From Teredinibacter purpureus (lineage in GTDB: Bacteria > Pseudomonadota > Gammaproteobacteria > Pseudomonadales > Cellvibrionaceae): 64,000 nucleotides of DNA. Each line of letters opens with the position of its first letter. Position 1 is the first letter of the stretch. Where the stretch lies: positions 575,501 through 639,500 of the forward strand of contig NZ_CP060092.1 of NCBI RefSeq assembly GCF_014217335.1, in the 5' to 3' direction. The position numbers and the translations under genes are program-made. The notes below the pieces were generated by a model. It had not been told where the DNA came from and made no database searches. It saw nothing but the letters and a program-made list of their open reading frames with translations. This document shows positions 48,216 through 58,716 of the stretch, piece by piece.

Positions 48216-49706
48216 TTATAACGTATCGATTTCTGTATCCAACCACAACATCCTATTCATTAACCATTCACGTAAATAGGTCACTTCTTGGTCATGAGTA
48301 TCGCCAATATAATCGTTCGGCCAAATATAAGTCCCTAAAATATTCCATCGACTAAAATTACGATCAACGGCACCAGCGCTTGTGATAGACAAGACTAACG
48401 CTGTAATTTTTTCTGTGAGCGCCACATTGGAAAGTTCACCCACCCTAAGGTTTTCCCAGCGCAGCTTAACAAGGCTGACAAAGTAATCGTCTTCGAGTAA
48501 ACGGTACCACCAAAAGGGAATAGCAAATGGGCTACCGGGAAAATTCTCTTCTCCTCGATGCAGCCAATAGTCATAACGAGCGCCATCATTGTAATCGGCA
48601 TTGCCCAAGGCTAAGTTGTAATCCCATAAAGGCCCCATTGCAAGTTTCTCATTTTTATTTTTCACGAGAAAAGTGCTCAACCTATAGCCGTCAACATTTC
48701 CCGAAATTTCTGTCGCAATAAAGTAATCGACGAAGCTATCCACATCAATATACGCCCTATAACCCAAGTTTTCATCGGCAAAATCAGGGCCGGCTAAGGC
48801 ATCTTCAAAGTCTCTCATATAATTCTGTATATACGTTTTTTGAGGCTCAGTGATATTTTCAGACTTAGGGTAGTTATAGATAAAATAATGATCACTCGCA
48901 CTCAGCTTTGCGCCGTGCTCAGAAATAAAGCTCATATCGTCGGTAAACACATTATATGCACTCGGATTGCCTTCGTGCTCACCGTTAGTTTTATCCAGTT
49001 TTATCCAGTTTTATCCAGTTTTATCCAGTTTTATAATATAGCCGCCGGTTAGATCCTCACCTTCATTTTCATCATCTTTAAGCTTGTTTATATCAACACG
49101 ATTCGCATCACGTTTTACTTTTTCAAACAACACATACAAGCCTTCGTACGCATTGTCCCGATAGAGTTCAACATAGTGCCACCGCGATACGTATCGATCA
49201 AAAGCAGCACCAATTTCAAACATTAGCGGGTTTCGCACTAAACTTTTGTCGCCATATGGGCCGTATAAAACCCAATCTTCCTCCTCCGGAAAACCCAACA
49301 GCGACACCGTTAAATCTTCGCCCGCTGCATCACGAGTTTCGATGCCATAATTTTTCTTCGGATAAAAATACTGTGAACTCGACCCCCGGTACTCCACGCC
49401 AATATGCCCATCATAATCAATAGCGGGTATCTCTCCAACACGATAATCGATAACCCTCATTTGTGCCGTTACTTTCGGCTCGTCTTGAATCGCGCCAACA
49501 ACGCTATGAATATCAACGCGCGGCAAAGTAATGCTTGTAACAAGATTAGGTTCGGGTGTGGGTACAATCGTTGGGACAGCAGTAGGCGCCTCTGTAGGGT
49601 CGACAATCACCCTATTATTATTCGTAGGCGCAGTATCACTCGCGCCACCGCACCCCGTTATAGCTATCACCAATGTCAAATAAAACCCTATGTGCATATC
49701 CCTCAT
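48216..49706 (-). pseudogene. CotH-family lipoprotein with a stop codon inside a 10-bp tandem repeat
   Basis: Both halves lie in the same frame (497 codons in all). The first, 49706-49001, has a lipoprotein signal (lipobox IAITGC), a T/P/V-rich linker, and a CotH N-terminal domain with IGVEYRGSSSQYFYPKKNYG and VLYGPYGDKSLVRNPL. The second, from a GTG at 48950, has the remaining kinase-like part with MGPLWDYNLALGNADYN. CotH proteins are atypical protein-kinase-fold enzymes or surface proteins. Between them AACTGGATAA occurs in four tandem copies, which creates GGA TAA. With one copy the frame would read straight through as IIKLDKTNGEHEGNPSAYN. ATG at 49706 follows GGAGCGAAGA. Present as is, only a secreted N-terminal fragment would be made. 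Confidence 0.85.
48987..49034. repeat. 10-bp tandem repeat in the CotH-like gene
   Basis: The plus-strand unit TTATCCAGTT occurs four times at 48991-49030 with partial copies on both sides (4.8 copies). It contains the coding-strand stop TAA. Because the unit is not a multiple of three, copy number changes the frame, and any copy number above one also introduces a stop. Confidence 0.97.
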
Positions 49707-50175
49707 TCTTCGCTCCTTTTTTATTTAATAGTCGGCACGCTCTCATCACGCATCACGATTTTTCACTGATGCGTTACCTGCATTTTTCGAACGATGAAAT
49801 AAGACTATAACAGTCTCTCTCAGCCTTCAAAAAAATAGAATGGCAATAGGGGAGGATTTTAAATGCGTGGTCAATACAGCCTTTAGGGCTAACTAAATGA
49901 GGGAATCTATAATCATTCGCTTAACGACGCCAACCTTTAGCAATAGGCTTTGTTCTTATTTCTTATTATGTGTATTCCGCCGCTCAAGACGTTTACTCGA
50001 CATACTCTACTAGACATTATTAGCCGTTTCCAGCCTAAGCTAGGACAATTTCGTGAGCGTCTGCACGTAGACTACAACCTCACAAGGCAGAAGTGGCCAG
50101 GGATGAAGACACACAAGGGAAGGTTGGGCACACGTTAACAACGTGTGCCCAAAAACGAGGGGTAAAAGGAAGGTA
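49707..50175. other. Intergenic region between the CotH-like gene and the dehydrogenase
   Basis: This stretch of 469 bp holds the promoter of the CotH-like gene near 49710-49860 and a palindrome at 50124-50152. A plus-strand 62-codon frame at 49950-50138 has no visible ribosome site or family match and was not accepted. Nothing else is seen. Confidence 0.4.
50124..50152. terminator. 13-bp stem palindrome downstream of the dehydrogenase gene
   Basis: TTGGGCACACGTT and its exact complement are separated by 3 nt, a very stable hairpin 24 bp beyond the stop at 50176. There is no U-tract on the minus strand, so it is a U-less terminator, a transcript-stabilising stem or a protein-binding palindrome. 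Confidence 0.45.
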
Positions 50176-50877
50176 TTAATCGAAAAACTTATAGTCTTGT
50201 GCGCGAAAATATTCGCCATTAGGACCACTGTCCGCAATGATTACAGGCGCCATCATGCCCGGCAATGTCGACTCTACGGTATCCCATGCGTCAGGCCCAC
50301 CGAGGTCGGTTTGAATCCAACCAGGATCGATACAGTTTACGCGTACGTTAGTGTCTTTAAATTCAAACGCTAAATCTTTCGTGAATTTATCGACGGCTGC
50401 TTTTGACACACTATATGGTGCCAAGTTGGGTTGGTCAGCTATACCCGACGACAAATTAATAATGCGCCCCCAGTTTCGAGCCTTCATACCGGGGCCAAAG
50501 GCATTACACAGCTGAGCCAACGCTAGTACGTTCACCTGCATTAGCTGTTTCCAGGTTGCCATACTAAACTCAAAGATAGGCGTAGAGGGGCAGCTAATCG
50601 CGGCGTTGTTATACAAAATATCTACGTCCGCTGTTACTGCCTGTGTTTGGCTAATTACCTGGTTAACGCCTTCCTCGCTGTCCAACTCGCCAAAAACACT
50701 TTTAACCTCTACATTGGTATCGCTCAGTAGCGCTAAAGTTTCAGCGGTATTCCCTTCCTTTCGACCATGCACAATCACATTGCACCCTAACTGCGCCAAA
50801 CCCAAGGCAACCTGCTGGCCAATACCTCTAGCGGACCCTGTCACCAATGCCCATTTGTTATCTAATCGTTTTTTCAT
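50176..50877 (-). CDS. Short-chain dehydrogenase/reductase
   Basis: The 233-residue classical SDR has the cofactor motif TGSARGIG at about residues 14-21, NNAA near 89, the catalytic serine in NLSSG and the Y-x-x-x-K pair in YSVSK. The substrate cannot be told from sequence; the closest-looking family is 3-ketoacyl-ACP-reductase-like or sugar/steroid-type SDR. It stands 30 bp downstream of hemY on the same strand but is not a usual member of the hem cluster, so readthrough expression is possible. Confidence 0.9.
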   Translation of the reverse strand: MKKRLDNKWALVTGSARGIGQQVALGLAQLGCNVIVHGRKEGNTAETLALLSDTNVEVKSVFGELDSEEGVNQVISQTQAVTADVDILYNNAAISCPSTPIFEFSMATWKQLMQVNVLALAQLCNAFGPGMKARNWGRIINLSSGIADQPNLAPYSVSKAAVDKFTKDLAFEFKDTNVRVNCIDPGWIQTDLGGPDAWDTVESTLPGMMAPVIIADSGPNGEYFRAQDYKFFD

Positions 50878-50907
50878 ATGTTTTGTCGCTATCGTTTATA
50901 GTCAATG

Positions 50908-52104
50908 TTAGGTGCTTAACAGCAAGCCTTTTTGATAAAGCGATGTACTCAACTGATGATCACCAAGCTGGGCAATTAACGCAGCCAATTCGGCATAAGC
51001 AGCAGGGCAAGGGGTTAGCGCAATACTTTGTTCAAAGTAGCCGCGCGCTTTACCCCATAATTGATTACGCATAGCCAGCCGGGCGGCCGCTAACAACAAA
51101 GCTGCATCATTGCCATGGTTCAACAACCACTTTTCTATTTGACTCAATTGCTCGGCCGGTTTACTCGACGCTAAGAGGCCATAATGGGCCACCAGTTCGG
51201 GGCTCCAATGTTTATTCAGCGCCTGGCGAACCACTATCTCTGCTTTATCGGTCAGAGCTTCTCGCTGTAGCATTATGCTGTAACGCTCGATAATACTAGG
51301 TGAATGTTGCAGTGTTTTAGGTAGACTTTTCCAAAAATCGGTTGGCGCTTTGTCACCGCCTTTTAATGTTGTTTCTTCAAATAATGCGGTATACACCCTT
51401 TCTTCAAGCATCACGTGTTGCGCTTCGTTAAACTGTTTCGTGGCCTTTTCGCTCGCTTTTATTGTCGGTAGCAACGTCACTAACGCTTGCCATTGCTTTG
51501 TTTCACAATAGACATGTTTTAACAACTGCAATACTGCAATATTTTTTGCGTCTTGCGCCAACGCCAGCTGAAGCGTTTCGAGACAAGCGTCATAATTTTT
51601 CTGAGCCAACTGTAGCTTCGCCCGCGCCACCCATACACTCATTTGATTATAAGGTGCCTTAATTTCGGCTTCTGAAAGCAAGTGTTCGCAAGCCTCAAAG
51701 TCCCCTAGTTTTCGGGCACTTTCTGCTGCGGCTAATAAAAAGATAAAAGGTTGATCGCTCTGTTTTGCAACTGCCTCTAGATCTTTTTTTGCGACGGCCC
51801 AATTTTCTTCTACAAAATGCAATAAACCTCGGTGTGTTTTTTTAATAATCTGTTTACTGCGGTGGCCGGAAAAAATTCGAGCGCTAAAACCTAACGAATA
51901 TAAAATACGAAGCAACCCTTTATAAATAGCTCTCGCAACGATTACGGCGAGTGGTAACGCTAGCAGCCAAAAACTTGTTTCAATGGTTGTATTTCCAACA
52001 CTAATCAGAATATAACCTGAGTCTTTACGTACCAACTCAACAAGCACGGGACCGGCTAATAAAAACAGTAGGCTCAATAGCCCTACCGTCACAAGCTTAT
52101 TCAT
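50908..52104 (-). CDS. hemY: HemY, membrane tetratricopeptide protein of the hem operon
   Basis: HemY is a 398-residue inner-membrane protein with two N-terminal membrane segments (about residues 5-25 and 42-62) and a tetratricopeptide region (FILLAAAESARKLGDFEAC, then YNQMSVWVARAKLQLAQKNYD). Recent work on enterobacteria links it to coproheme or heme trafficking, but the role is not settled. It is not the protoporphyrinogen oxidase that has the same name in Bacillus. It overlaps hemX by 4 bp. Confidence 0.94.
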   Translation of the reverse strand: MNKLVTVGLLSLLFLLAGPVLVELVRKDSGYILISVGNTTIETSFWLLALPLAVIVARAIYKGLLRILYSLGFSARIFSGHRSKQIIKKTHRGLLHFVEENWAVAKKDLEAVAKQSDQPFIFLLAAAESARKLGDFEACEHLLSEAEIKAPYNQMSVWVARAKLQLAQKNYDACLETLQLALAQDAKNIAVLQLLKHVYCETKQWQALVTLLPTIKASEKATKQFNEAQHVMLEERVYTALFEETTLKGGDKAPTDFWKSLPKTLQHSPSIIERYSIMLQREALTDKAEIVVRQALNKHWSPELVAHYGLLASSKPAEQLSQIEKWLLNHGNDAALLLAAARLAMRNQLWGKARGYFEQSIALTPCPAAYAELAALIAQLGDHQLSTSLYQKGLLLST

Positions 52105-53381
52105 TGTGAAACACTCCCGTTGGACGGCTCAGCACCTTTAAGACTATGGAGCTGCTCTATGTAGCTGTGGAGTAATTCTAACGAGGGCGTGATATCGGGT
52201 AGGGTAATGACAATGCTTTCACTGGCTAAGCGCTGAAGCTGTGCCCGAAAAGCACTGGCCGGCTTAGATTCTGGGTAATAGCGCAGAATATAAGCGTCCG
52301 CTTGCTGTAAGCTTTGCGTATAGATTTTCGGTTGCTCTCGCAACAAAGCGAGTTGAGCGCGTTCCAGTATTAACCGAATATTATGCTGTAAATATTCTGC
52401 TGTGTCCGGTGCTAACAGCGCTTTGGCTTCAACGCTATGGTCACGTACTCGGACATACTCACCCATCGCGCTAATAAATTGCGCAAAACTCGCTTGCAAC
52501 TTTAACCACCAAGTATCAAGCGATTCCTCTACCAAAGGCGGTAAAATAACTGTATCGCTATCAGTGATGGTGTCACCGATTACTCGCGCTAATACGTCTT
52601 GACGACTTGGCTGTAACGGCAATAAACCCAACTGGTTAATTAATCCGTTTAGCGAAAGGTAAAGGCCTTCGAGATCAATTTTTTGCGTAAGCCGTAGTGC
52701 GGCTAAATCATTATTGACCGCTTTACGTAGTGGGTATAAATCAGGATCGGCAAGATCACGTAATATTCTATCGGCTTCGCTCAATAGCGCATCGGCGCCA
52801 TCTACGCTACGTTCAATTAAAATACGTTGATTCGCAAGTTTTAATAAATATTCCGCTTCCGCCAACAACCAATCTTCACGCGTAATTGTCGACATAGACA
52901 ACAAGCGACGATTTTGCGCAACTACTCGCTGCTCTAGCACGGCGATACGTTCTTTTGCAGAGCGTAGTTCCTGATTCGCCTCCGCCATCATTTGCACTCT
53001 CTGCTGCCCAATAGCAGCAACCCGCTGGTCTTGCGCGGCTATACTGTTTTCTAGATGCGTTATGCGCTCAGACTTTCCACTCTCCAATTGAAGATAGCGA
53101 TAACCTTCCCAGCCTATCGTGCTCACCGCGGCCATAGTAACGAGCACTAGAACCGTTAAAATAACCAAGCCCCACGGAAAAGACGTTTTCGCTTTTAGGG
53201 GCGGAGTATGCTCGCTCTGAGGGTGAATGTTGTCCGTGGGCGAGGCGTGGTTTTCGATACCCTCAGGCTCGGTTTCTGTGAGGCGTTTCTTTACAGTGCT
53301 TGAGCTGCTCTCACCCATTGGTTTATCGGACTCGTTTTGGTCTACGGTCGACGTTATGTCTTTTGGCGATTCATCTGTCAT
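52101..53381 (-). CDS. hemX: HemX, putative uroporphyrinogen-III C-methyltransferase-like membrane protein
   Basis: The 426-residue protein has a disordered polar N-terminus (1-68), one membrane segment (about 70-92), a coiled coil (about 95-145, HLENSIAAQDQRVAAIGQQR region) and a helical periplasmic domain with WLLAEAEYLLKLANQRI. Family members are annotated as uroporphyrinogen methylases, but no methyltransferase motif is visible, so a structural or complex-forming role is more likely. It overlaps hemD and hemY by 4 bp each. Confidence 0.93.
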   Translation of the reverse strand: MTDESPKDITSTVDQNESDKPMGESSSSTVKKRLTETEPEGIENHASPTDNIHPQSEHTPPLKAKTSFPWGLVILTVLVLVTMAAVSTIGWEGYRYLQLESGKSERITHLENSIAAQDQRVAAIGQQRVQMMAEANQELRSAKERIAVLEQRVVAQNRRLLSMSTITREDWLLAEAEYLLKLANQRILIERSVDGADALLSEADRILRDLADPDLYPLRKAVNNDLAALRLTQKIDLEGLYLSLNGLINQLGLLPLQPSRQDVLARVIGDTITDSDTVILPPLVEESLDTWWLKLQASFAQFISAMGEYVRVRDHSVEAKALLAPDTAEYLQHNIRLILERAQLALLREQPKIYTQSLQQADAYILRYYPESKPASAFRAQLQRLASESIVITLPDITPSLELLHSYIEQLHSLKGAEPSNGSVSQ

Positions 53382-54187
53382 GAATGTATCTCTGGAAATT
53401 CCTTAAGTAGCGTCTCTAGCATTTTAGACTCGGAAGCATTGGGCGATACCAAACAATAGTGAAAGCCTGCGGCCGCCGCATCGTCAGCGACCCTTTTACT
53501 CGGTAACAAAAGAGGTAGCGTTCTAATTTTTTCTCGTAAATGACGATCAGACGACGCGTCGGCCAGTTGAATTAGATGCTTAAGTGTCTCACCACTGAAG
53601 ATACTAATAACGTCATTTTCCGTTAGGGCTGCTCGTTCGAGTTCTGAATAAGCGGTTGCCGGTATTTGCCGATGATACAGCTCACAGTAATCAACAATTG
53701 CGCCTCTTTGCTGCAGTACTTCAGCTAACTTTCCTCGCCCACCCACGCCTCGACAGATCAAGATTTTTTGCTGTTTCACGTCTAATAATAACGCGTGTTG
53801 TAATAACTCTTCGCTGGTCATGGTATTTTTGGCTATCGCAATATCCGTGAGCCCGCGCCCCAAACACGCTTGAGCTCTTTCGGCCGTCTTGGCGCCAACG
53901 GCAAAATATTGAATACCTTCTGGAAACTGCGGCCAATATTGATCTAGCCAAGTATAGGTGTGGTCAACAGCATTTTGGCTAACAAATATGACCGCATTAT
54001 ATTGGTCAAAATTCATTATTTTTTGCTTTACCGCGTTCTGCTGCGCTTTATCTCCTACGGCCGAGATTGCCAACAGCGGTAAGCCCAAAGTCGCAAACCC
54101 TTCGGATTCAAGTCGCGCACACCAACTTGTATTCTGCGCCAGAGGGCGAGTAGCAATCACTCGCCTGGGGCACTTACTCTTGACCAT
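53378..54187 (-). CDS. hemD: Uroporphyrinogen-III synthase
   Basis: HemD cyclises hydroxymethylbilane to uroporphyrinogen III, inverting ring D. The 269-residue protein has the two-domain HemD pattern: [14 protein letters not shown] at the start, [12 protein letters not shown] near residue 65 and [12 protein letters not shown] near 197. HemD is poorly conserved, so the location between hemC and hemX is important evidence. It overlaps hemC by 14 bp. Confidence 0.94.
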   Translation of the reverse strand: MVKSKCPRRVIATRPLAQNTSWCARLESEGFATLGLPLLAISAVGDKAQQNAVKQKIMNFDQYNAVIFVSQNAVDHTYTWLDQYWPQFPEGIQYFAVGAKTAERAQACLGRGLTDIAIAKNTMTSEELLQHALLLDVKQQKILICRGVGGRGKLAEVLQQRGAIVDYCELYHRQIPATAYSELERAALTENDVISIFSGETLKHLIQLADASSDRHLREKIRTLPLLLPSKRVADDAAAAGFHYCLVSPNASESKMLETLLKEFPEIHS

Positions 54188-55103
54188 AAACGCCTTTTAA
54201 AATTCTGTCGGCTCCTGCCGCTAAAAGTTCTGCCGCAAGCGCTTCGCCCATGGATTCGCCGCTTTCCGGCGAGCCCATAACCTCCTTATAAATAACCTCG
54301 CTGCCATCAGGCTCTGCAACTAAGCCTCGCAGCCACAATTGCCCCTGCTGATGCAATGCGAAACTGCCGATGGGTACTTGGCAACCACCTTCTAACGCTC
54401 GGTTCATTGCGCGCTCAGCGAGGACAGTTTGCGCAGAGGGAAGATGATGTAGAGGTTTGATTAAATCGAGTGTCACTGTGTCGTGAACACGACACTCAAT
54501 ACCAACAGCGCCTTGTCCACCGGCAGGTAATATTACCTCTGGGGCGATACCTGTTCGGATTCGATCGCGCATGCCTAGACGCTTTAACCCTGCAGAAGCA
54601 AGAATAATGACATCGTATTCACCAGCATCGAGTTTCGCTAATCGCGTATTCACGTTACCCCGAAGAAACGTCACTTCAAGATCTGGCCTTAACGCTAACA
54701 ACTGACTTTGTCGACGTAGGCTCGAGGTGCCAACAATTGCACCGGAGGGTACATCCTCAAGTTGTACGTACTTATTGGACACGAATGCATCACGAGGATC
54801 TTCTCGCTCGCATATGACAGCAAGCCCTAAACCCTCCGGAAACTCCATTGGGACATCTTTCATTGAGTGCACCGCTATATCGGCGTCATGCGCCAAAAGG
54901 GCGTGTTCCAGTTCTTTGACGAACAAGCCCTTGCCGCCCACCTTTGCCAGCGGTACATCCAGTATTTTGTCGCCGCGACTGACCATAGGTACGAGTTCAA
55001 CAGACAATTCTGGATGATGTTTAATGAGTTCAGCTTTTACAAATTCAGCCTGCCAAAGCGCTAAGGCGCTTTTGCGAGTGGCGATACGAAGGGTGTGGGT
55101 CAC
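54174..55103 (-). CDS. hemC: Porphobilinogen deaminase (hydroxymethylbilane synthase)
   Basis: HemC joins four porphobilinogens into hydroxymethylbilane. The 309-residue protein has [29 protein letters not shown] (arginine-rich cofactor site), [10 protein letters not shown] and the dipyrromethane attachment cysteine in EGGCQVPIG near residue 243. It heads the hemCDXY group and lies 86 bp after algR. Confidence 0.97.
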   Translation of the reverse strand: MTHTLRIATRKSALALWQAEFVKAELIKHHPELSVELVPMVSRGDKILDVPLAKVGGKGLFVKELEHALLAHDADIAVHSMKDVPMEFPEGLGLAVICEREDPRDAFVSNKYVQLEDVPSGAIVGTSSLRRQSQLLALRPDLEVTFLRGNVNTRLAKLDAGEYDVIILASAGLKRLGMRDRIRTGIAPEVILPAGGQGAVGIECRVHDTVTLDLIKPLHHLPSAQTVLAERAMNRALEGGCQVPIGSFALHQQGQLWLRGLVAEPDGSEVIYKEVMGSPESGESMGEALAAELLAAGADRILKGVYGQE

Positions 55104-55188
55104 GGTTGAGGATCCTCTCTTATTTCGCCGTTATAATAGCAGACACTTTCGCCTGCTGGCTGCTTAGAGATCCGTTAAGTCAGTCATT

Positions 55189-55923
55189 CTATAGTCGCGA
55201 TAAGATCTCACGCACATTCGCTACGTGGCGCCGGCTAACGGTTGGCCGATAATCTGTTGATTTTAATCGTAATTCAAATTGGCCCGCACCACTTCGCTCC
55301 ATCGCTTCTATCTCTTTTATGGCCACCAAAGCGTTGCGATGTACACGTAAAAATACACTCGGAAATTCTTGCTCCAACTCCTTGAGCGTATCGTCTACAA
55401 GCGTCTCGCCCGCTTCGTGCTTTACCGTCACGTATTTTTGGTCGGCGATAAAGGAATGAACACTCGTAATAGGGATGAGTTCTACTCCCTTGCGGGTTTT
55501 CGCCGCAATATTTTGCCGCTGCCCTTCGGGCACAGAAGCAGCCTCGGCAACATTGCGCTGCACCTTATTGAGCTTTTGCGCTTTATCTAACGCGTCAATT
55601 AGCTGCTGCTGCTGCACGGGCTTGAGCAAATAACCCACAGCCAAAGTATTAAACGCCTCCAACGCATATTGGTCATATGCCGTACAAAATATAACCGCTG
55701 GCGGCTCGGGCATTAGCGAAATTTTTCTAGCGGCTTCTAAACCATCTTCACCAGGCATTCTTACATCTAACAATACAATATCAGGGTCAAACCGATCAAT
55801 TGCAGTAATGGCTTCAATCCCATTGGCCGCTTCACCGACCACTTCGTACCCCTCTAGCTTCTCAACCATGCGGACAAGACGCTGACGAGCTAAGGGCTCA
55901 TCGTCGACGATTAACATGTGCAT
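55189..55923 (-). CDS. algR: LytTR response regulator AlgR
   Basis: AlgR is a DNA-binding regulator; in Pseudomonas it controls alginate, minor pilins and other virulence traits. The 244-residue protein has a receiver with D7-D8 (IVDDEP) and phosphoacceptor D53 (LLDVRMPGEDG), and a C-terminal LytTR domain (about 140-244; LIPITSVHSFIADQKYVTV, then RVHRNALVAI). It lies between algZ/fimS and hemC, the Pseudomonas arrangement, and suggests a link to the pil genes earlier in the window. Confidence 0.95.
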   Translation of the reverse strand: MHMLIVDDEPLARQRLVRMVEKLEGYEVVGEAANGIEAITAIDRFDPDIVLLDVRMPGEDGLEAARKISLMPEPPAVIFCTAYDQYALEAFNTLAVGYLLKPVQQQQLIDALDKAQKLNKVQRNVAEAASVPEGQRQNIAAKTRKGVELIPITSVHSFIADQKYVTVKHEAGETLVDDTLKELEQEFPSVFLRVHRNALVAIKEIEAMERSGAGQFELRLKSTDYRPTVSRRHVANVREILSRL

Positions 55924-55989
55924 GCCATACTCCTTCTAGCTTTTATTACTATTATTTTAGCGTACGCCCTAGAGCGCCTATATCAATGC

Positions 55990-57087
55990 CTATACTGGCC
56001 TCTTCAACGGATAACGAATACAGGTTGTAAATTCTTTTTGCCCTGTTGTAACTTTTAATGAACCCGCGCCGAGGTAATAGGCCGCTAGCCGGTGACGAAT
56101 ATTATCTAACGCAATACCATTTCCCGTGCGCCTCGTGCCATCAAGCTGCAGCGTTTTATCCTCTTCTTCCGTAATGGGGTTGCGGATACAAATCTCGACC
56201 GCGCGCTTAGTAAGCACTAACTCAATGGTGATGGTACCGCCTTCGGGTAATGGCTGGACACCATGATAGATGGCATTTTCGACTAACGGTTGAAGTAGAA
56301 AGCTGGGGATCTGTAATGCGCGGTATTCTGGGTCATGTTCACTCAATACTTCACCCGATTCTTGATGTAAGTGCCACTCGACTTTTAATCGTTCCGCTAA
56401 GCGCATTTGCTCTATATCGATATAGTAACGGCAAAGATCAATTTCTTGATGCAGCGGTATTAAGCCAGGTTCGCTCAAGCTCGCCCGAAATAATTGTGAG
56501 AGTTCAACCACCATACGCTCGGCGGTATCCTGGTCAACCGCAATTAAGCTGGCGATGGAATTCATGCTATTAAACAGAAAATGCGGCCTAATGCGGGATT
56601 GTAACGCTTGTATACGAGACTGCATTTCGGCTTTTTGTTGGTTCCGCAATTGCTGCTGTAAATAGAGGTATCTCAACCCTATTCCCGCCAAGACCGCAGC
56701 GACCATTAAATTACCGACTATTTGGCTCTGAACGCCCTCCAAATTACCGTTATTGATCCAAAAAACCAGTACAGTAAAGGCCAAGGTATAAAATAACGAA
56801 AGACAGTAACTCCCCATTCCCGCCACAACAGGATGCAGCTTTCTGAGTAATGGCCGCAACACGCACAAGCTGCCGGCACACGTAAGCACCACCCATAACA
56901 CCAAGATGGATACTAAACCAAAACGCGCCCAGTCAAATCGCTCTACACCAAAAGACGCCACCACTAGCGAACCCACTAGCAGCTCACTCACAAGAATCAA
57001 GCTGAGCACCGCCTGCGGCCCACAAAGATCCGGCAGAAAATCGCCATCTTCGGCACTTATACGAGAAAGGAGATATTTATCGGTCAC
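55990..57087 (-). CDS. algZ: LytS-type sensor histidine kinase AlgZ/FimS
   Basis: The 365-residue inner-membrane kinase is the partner of AlgR. It has four hydrophobic segments within residues 20-145, then the HPK8-type H box RPHFLFNSMNS (His near 171), and an ATPase domain with the N box LVENAIYHGV and G box GNGIALDNI. P. aeruginosa FimS is needed for twitching through pilV-type minor pilins. It is divergent from argH, with 133 bp between the starts. Confidence 0.94.
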   Translation of the reverse strand: MTDKYLLSRISAEDGDFLPDLCGPQAVLSLILVSELLVGSLVVASFGVERFDWARFGLVSILVLWVVLTCAGSLCVLRPLLRKLHPVVAGMGSYCLSLFYTLAFTVLVFWINNGNLEGVQSQIVGNLMVAAVLAGIGLRYLYLQQQLRNQQKAEMQSRIQALQSRIRPHFLFNSMNSIASLIAVDQDTAERMVVELSQLFRASLSEPGLIPLHQEIDLCRYYIDIEQMRLAERLKVEWHLHQESGEVLSEHDPEYRALQIPSFLLQPLVENAIYHGVQPLPEGGTITIELVLTKRAVEICIRNPITEEEDKTLQLDGTRRTGNGIALDNIRHRLAAYYLGAGSLKVTTGQKEFTTCIRYPLKRPV

Positions 57088-57220
57088 TCAGTGTCCTGCT
57101 ATTGTCAATGAGGCCCTTAAGGGTTTCGCGCATGATGCACCGCTCGGGTATAATGTTCCGTTAAAATTTAGCCGACGAAAACCTGCATATCGGGAAAGTG
57201 TTTGGCGCAACAGGATTTAA

Positions 57221-58624
57221 ATGACTATGAGCCAAGATGACAACTCTGTAAAACCCTGGGGTGGGCGCTTTAGCGAACCTACCGATGCTTTTGTTGAACG
57301 CTTTACCGCCTCGGTCGATTTCGACCAACGTCTTTACCATCATGATATTAACGGTTCAATCGCTCACGCTACAATGCTGGCCTCTGTCGGTGTGCTCACC
57401 GATGCTGAAAAAAACGACATAATCACGGGCTTAGAAACCATCCGCGTGGATATCGAACAGGGCCGTTTCGAATGGTCCGTTGCACTTGAAGATGTTCATA
57501 TGAACATCGAAGCTGAACTGACCAAACGTATTGGTATTACCGGCAAAAAGCTGCATACCGGCCGCTCGCGCAACGATCAGGTAGCAACCGATATTCGACT
57601 CTATTTGCGTGATGAGATAGATGTTATCGCCAAAGAGTTAACACGACTGCAAGAAGGGCTGCTTTTCATCGCTGAACGCGAAGCCTCCACTATTATGCCC
57701 GGGTTTACACACTTACAAACCGCTCAACCCGTCACTTTTGGACATCACTTGCTTGCATGGTACGAAATGTTAAGTCGCGATTACAGCCGATTGATGGATT
57801 GCCGTACGCGGCTCAATCAATCGCCACTAGGTGCCGCAGCACTCGCAGGCACCACTTATCCGATCAACCGAGAGCAAACCGCCGCGCTATTGGGCTTCAC
57901 TCAACCTACCCGAAATTCGCTAGACTCAGTAAGTGATCGAGATTTCGCTATCGAATTTACAGCATTTGCCGCATTGGTTATGACTCACCTCTCGCGCGCC
58001 AGCGAAGAACTCGTTTTATGGGCTTCAGCTCAATTCAACTTTATAGACCTGCCTGATCGCTTCTGCACAGGGTCATCTATTATGCCGCAGAAAAAAAATC
58101 CGGATGTCCCTGAACTCGTACGTGGTAAAACAGGTCGCGTAACAGGCCACTTAATCAGCTTGTTAACGCTTATGAAATCTCAACCTCTTGCGTATAACAA
58201 AGACAACCAAGAAGACAAAGAACCCTTATTCGACACTATCGATACCATTAAAGATTGCCTCCGCGCTTTTGGCGATATGATCCCAGCTTTACAGGCCAAT
58301 AAAGAACCTATGTACGAATCAGCCAAGCGTGGTTTTTCTACGGCTACAGACCTCGCCGATTATTTGGTTCGTCGAGGTATTCCTTTCCGTGATTCGCATG
58401 AAATTGTTGGAAAGTCAGTTGCCTACGGCATTGCGGAAAACAAAGATTTATCAGACATGACATTGACCGAATTACAGGCTTTTTCGAGTACAATTGAGCA
58501 AGATGTGTTTGAGGTGCTCACACTTGAAGGCTCCGTTGCCGCCCGCAACCATATAGGCGGCACCGCACCCGAACAGGTACTAAAGGCCATTTCAACAGCC
58601 AAGAAAGAGCTAAGCGAACGCTAA
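57221..58624 (+). CDS. argH: Argininosuccinate lyase
   Basis: ArgH splits argininosuccinate to arginine and fumarate. The 467-residue protein begins with [20 protein letters not shown] and has [13 protein letters not shown] and the superfamily signature [12 protein letters not shown] near residue 283. ATG at 57221 has AGGA 5 nt upstream; a second ATG two codons later is possible. It is followed by a strong terminator. Confidence 0.97.
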   Translation: MTMSQDDNSVKPWGGRFSEPTDAFVERFTASVDFDQRLYHHDINGSIAHATMLASVGVLTDAEKNDIITGLETIRVDIEQGRFEWSVALEDVHMNIEAELTKRIGITGKKLHTGRSRNDQVATDIRLYLRDEIDVIAKELTRLQEGLLFIAEREASTIMPGFTHLQTAQPVTFGHHLLAWYEMLSRDYSRLMDCRTRLNQSPLGAAALAGTTYPINREQTAALLGFTQPTRNSLDSVSDRDFAIEFTAFAALVMTHLSRASEELVLWASAQFNFIDLPDRFCTGSSIMPQKKNPDVPELVRGKTGRVTGHLISLLTLMKSQPLAYNKDNQEDKEPLFDTIDTIKDCLRAFGDMIPALQANKEPMYESAKRGFSTATDLADYLVRRGIPFRDSHEIVGKSVAYGIAENKDLSDMTLTELQAFSSTIEQDVFEVLTLEGSVAARNHIGGTAPEQVLKAISTAKKELSER

Positions 58625-58639
58625 TCCAACACGCACAAC

Positions 58640-58674
58640 AAAAAAGGCGAGCTCATGGAGTTCGCCTTTTTTTA
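58640..58674. terminator. Intrinsic terminator between argH and crc
   Basis: AAAAAAGGCGA and TCGCCTTTTTTT form a stem with a loop and T-runs in both directions. It serves argH on the plus strand and crc on the minus strand, whose stop lies about 43 bp away. Confidence 0.9.
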
Positions 58675-58716
58675 TTTACTGTAGAGCACAGTGCTCTCTT
58701 ATTTACGTGCGGAGAT

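Noticed and set aside
49950..50138. Plus-strand 62-codon frame before the dehydrogenase gene
   Set aside because: No ribosome site is visible, it runs through a palindrome, and it has no recognisable family.
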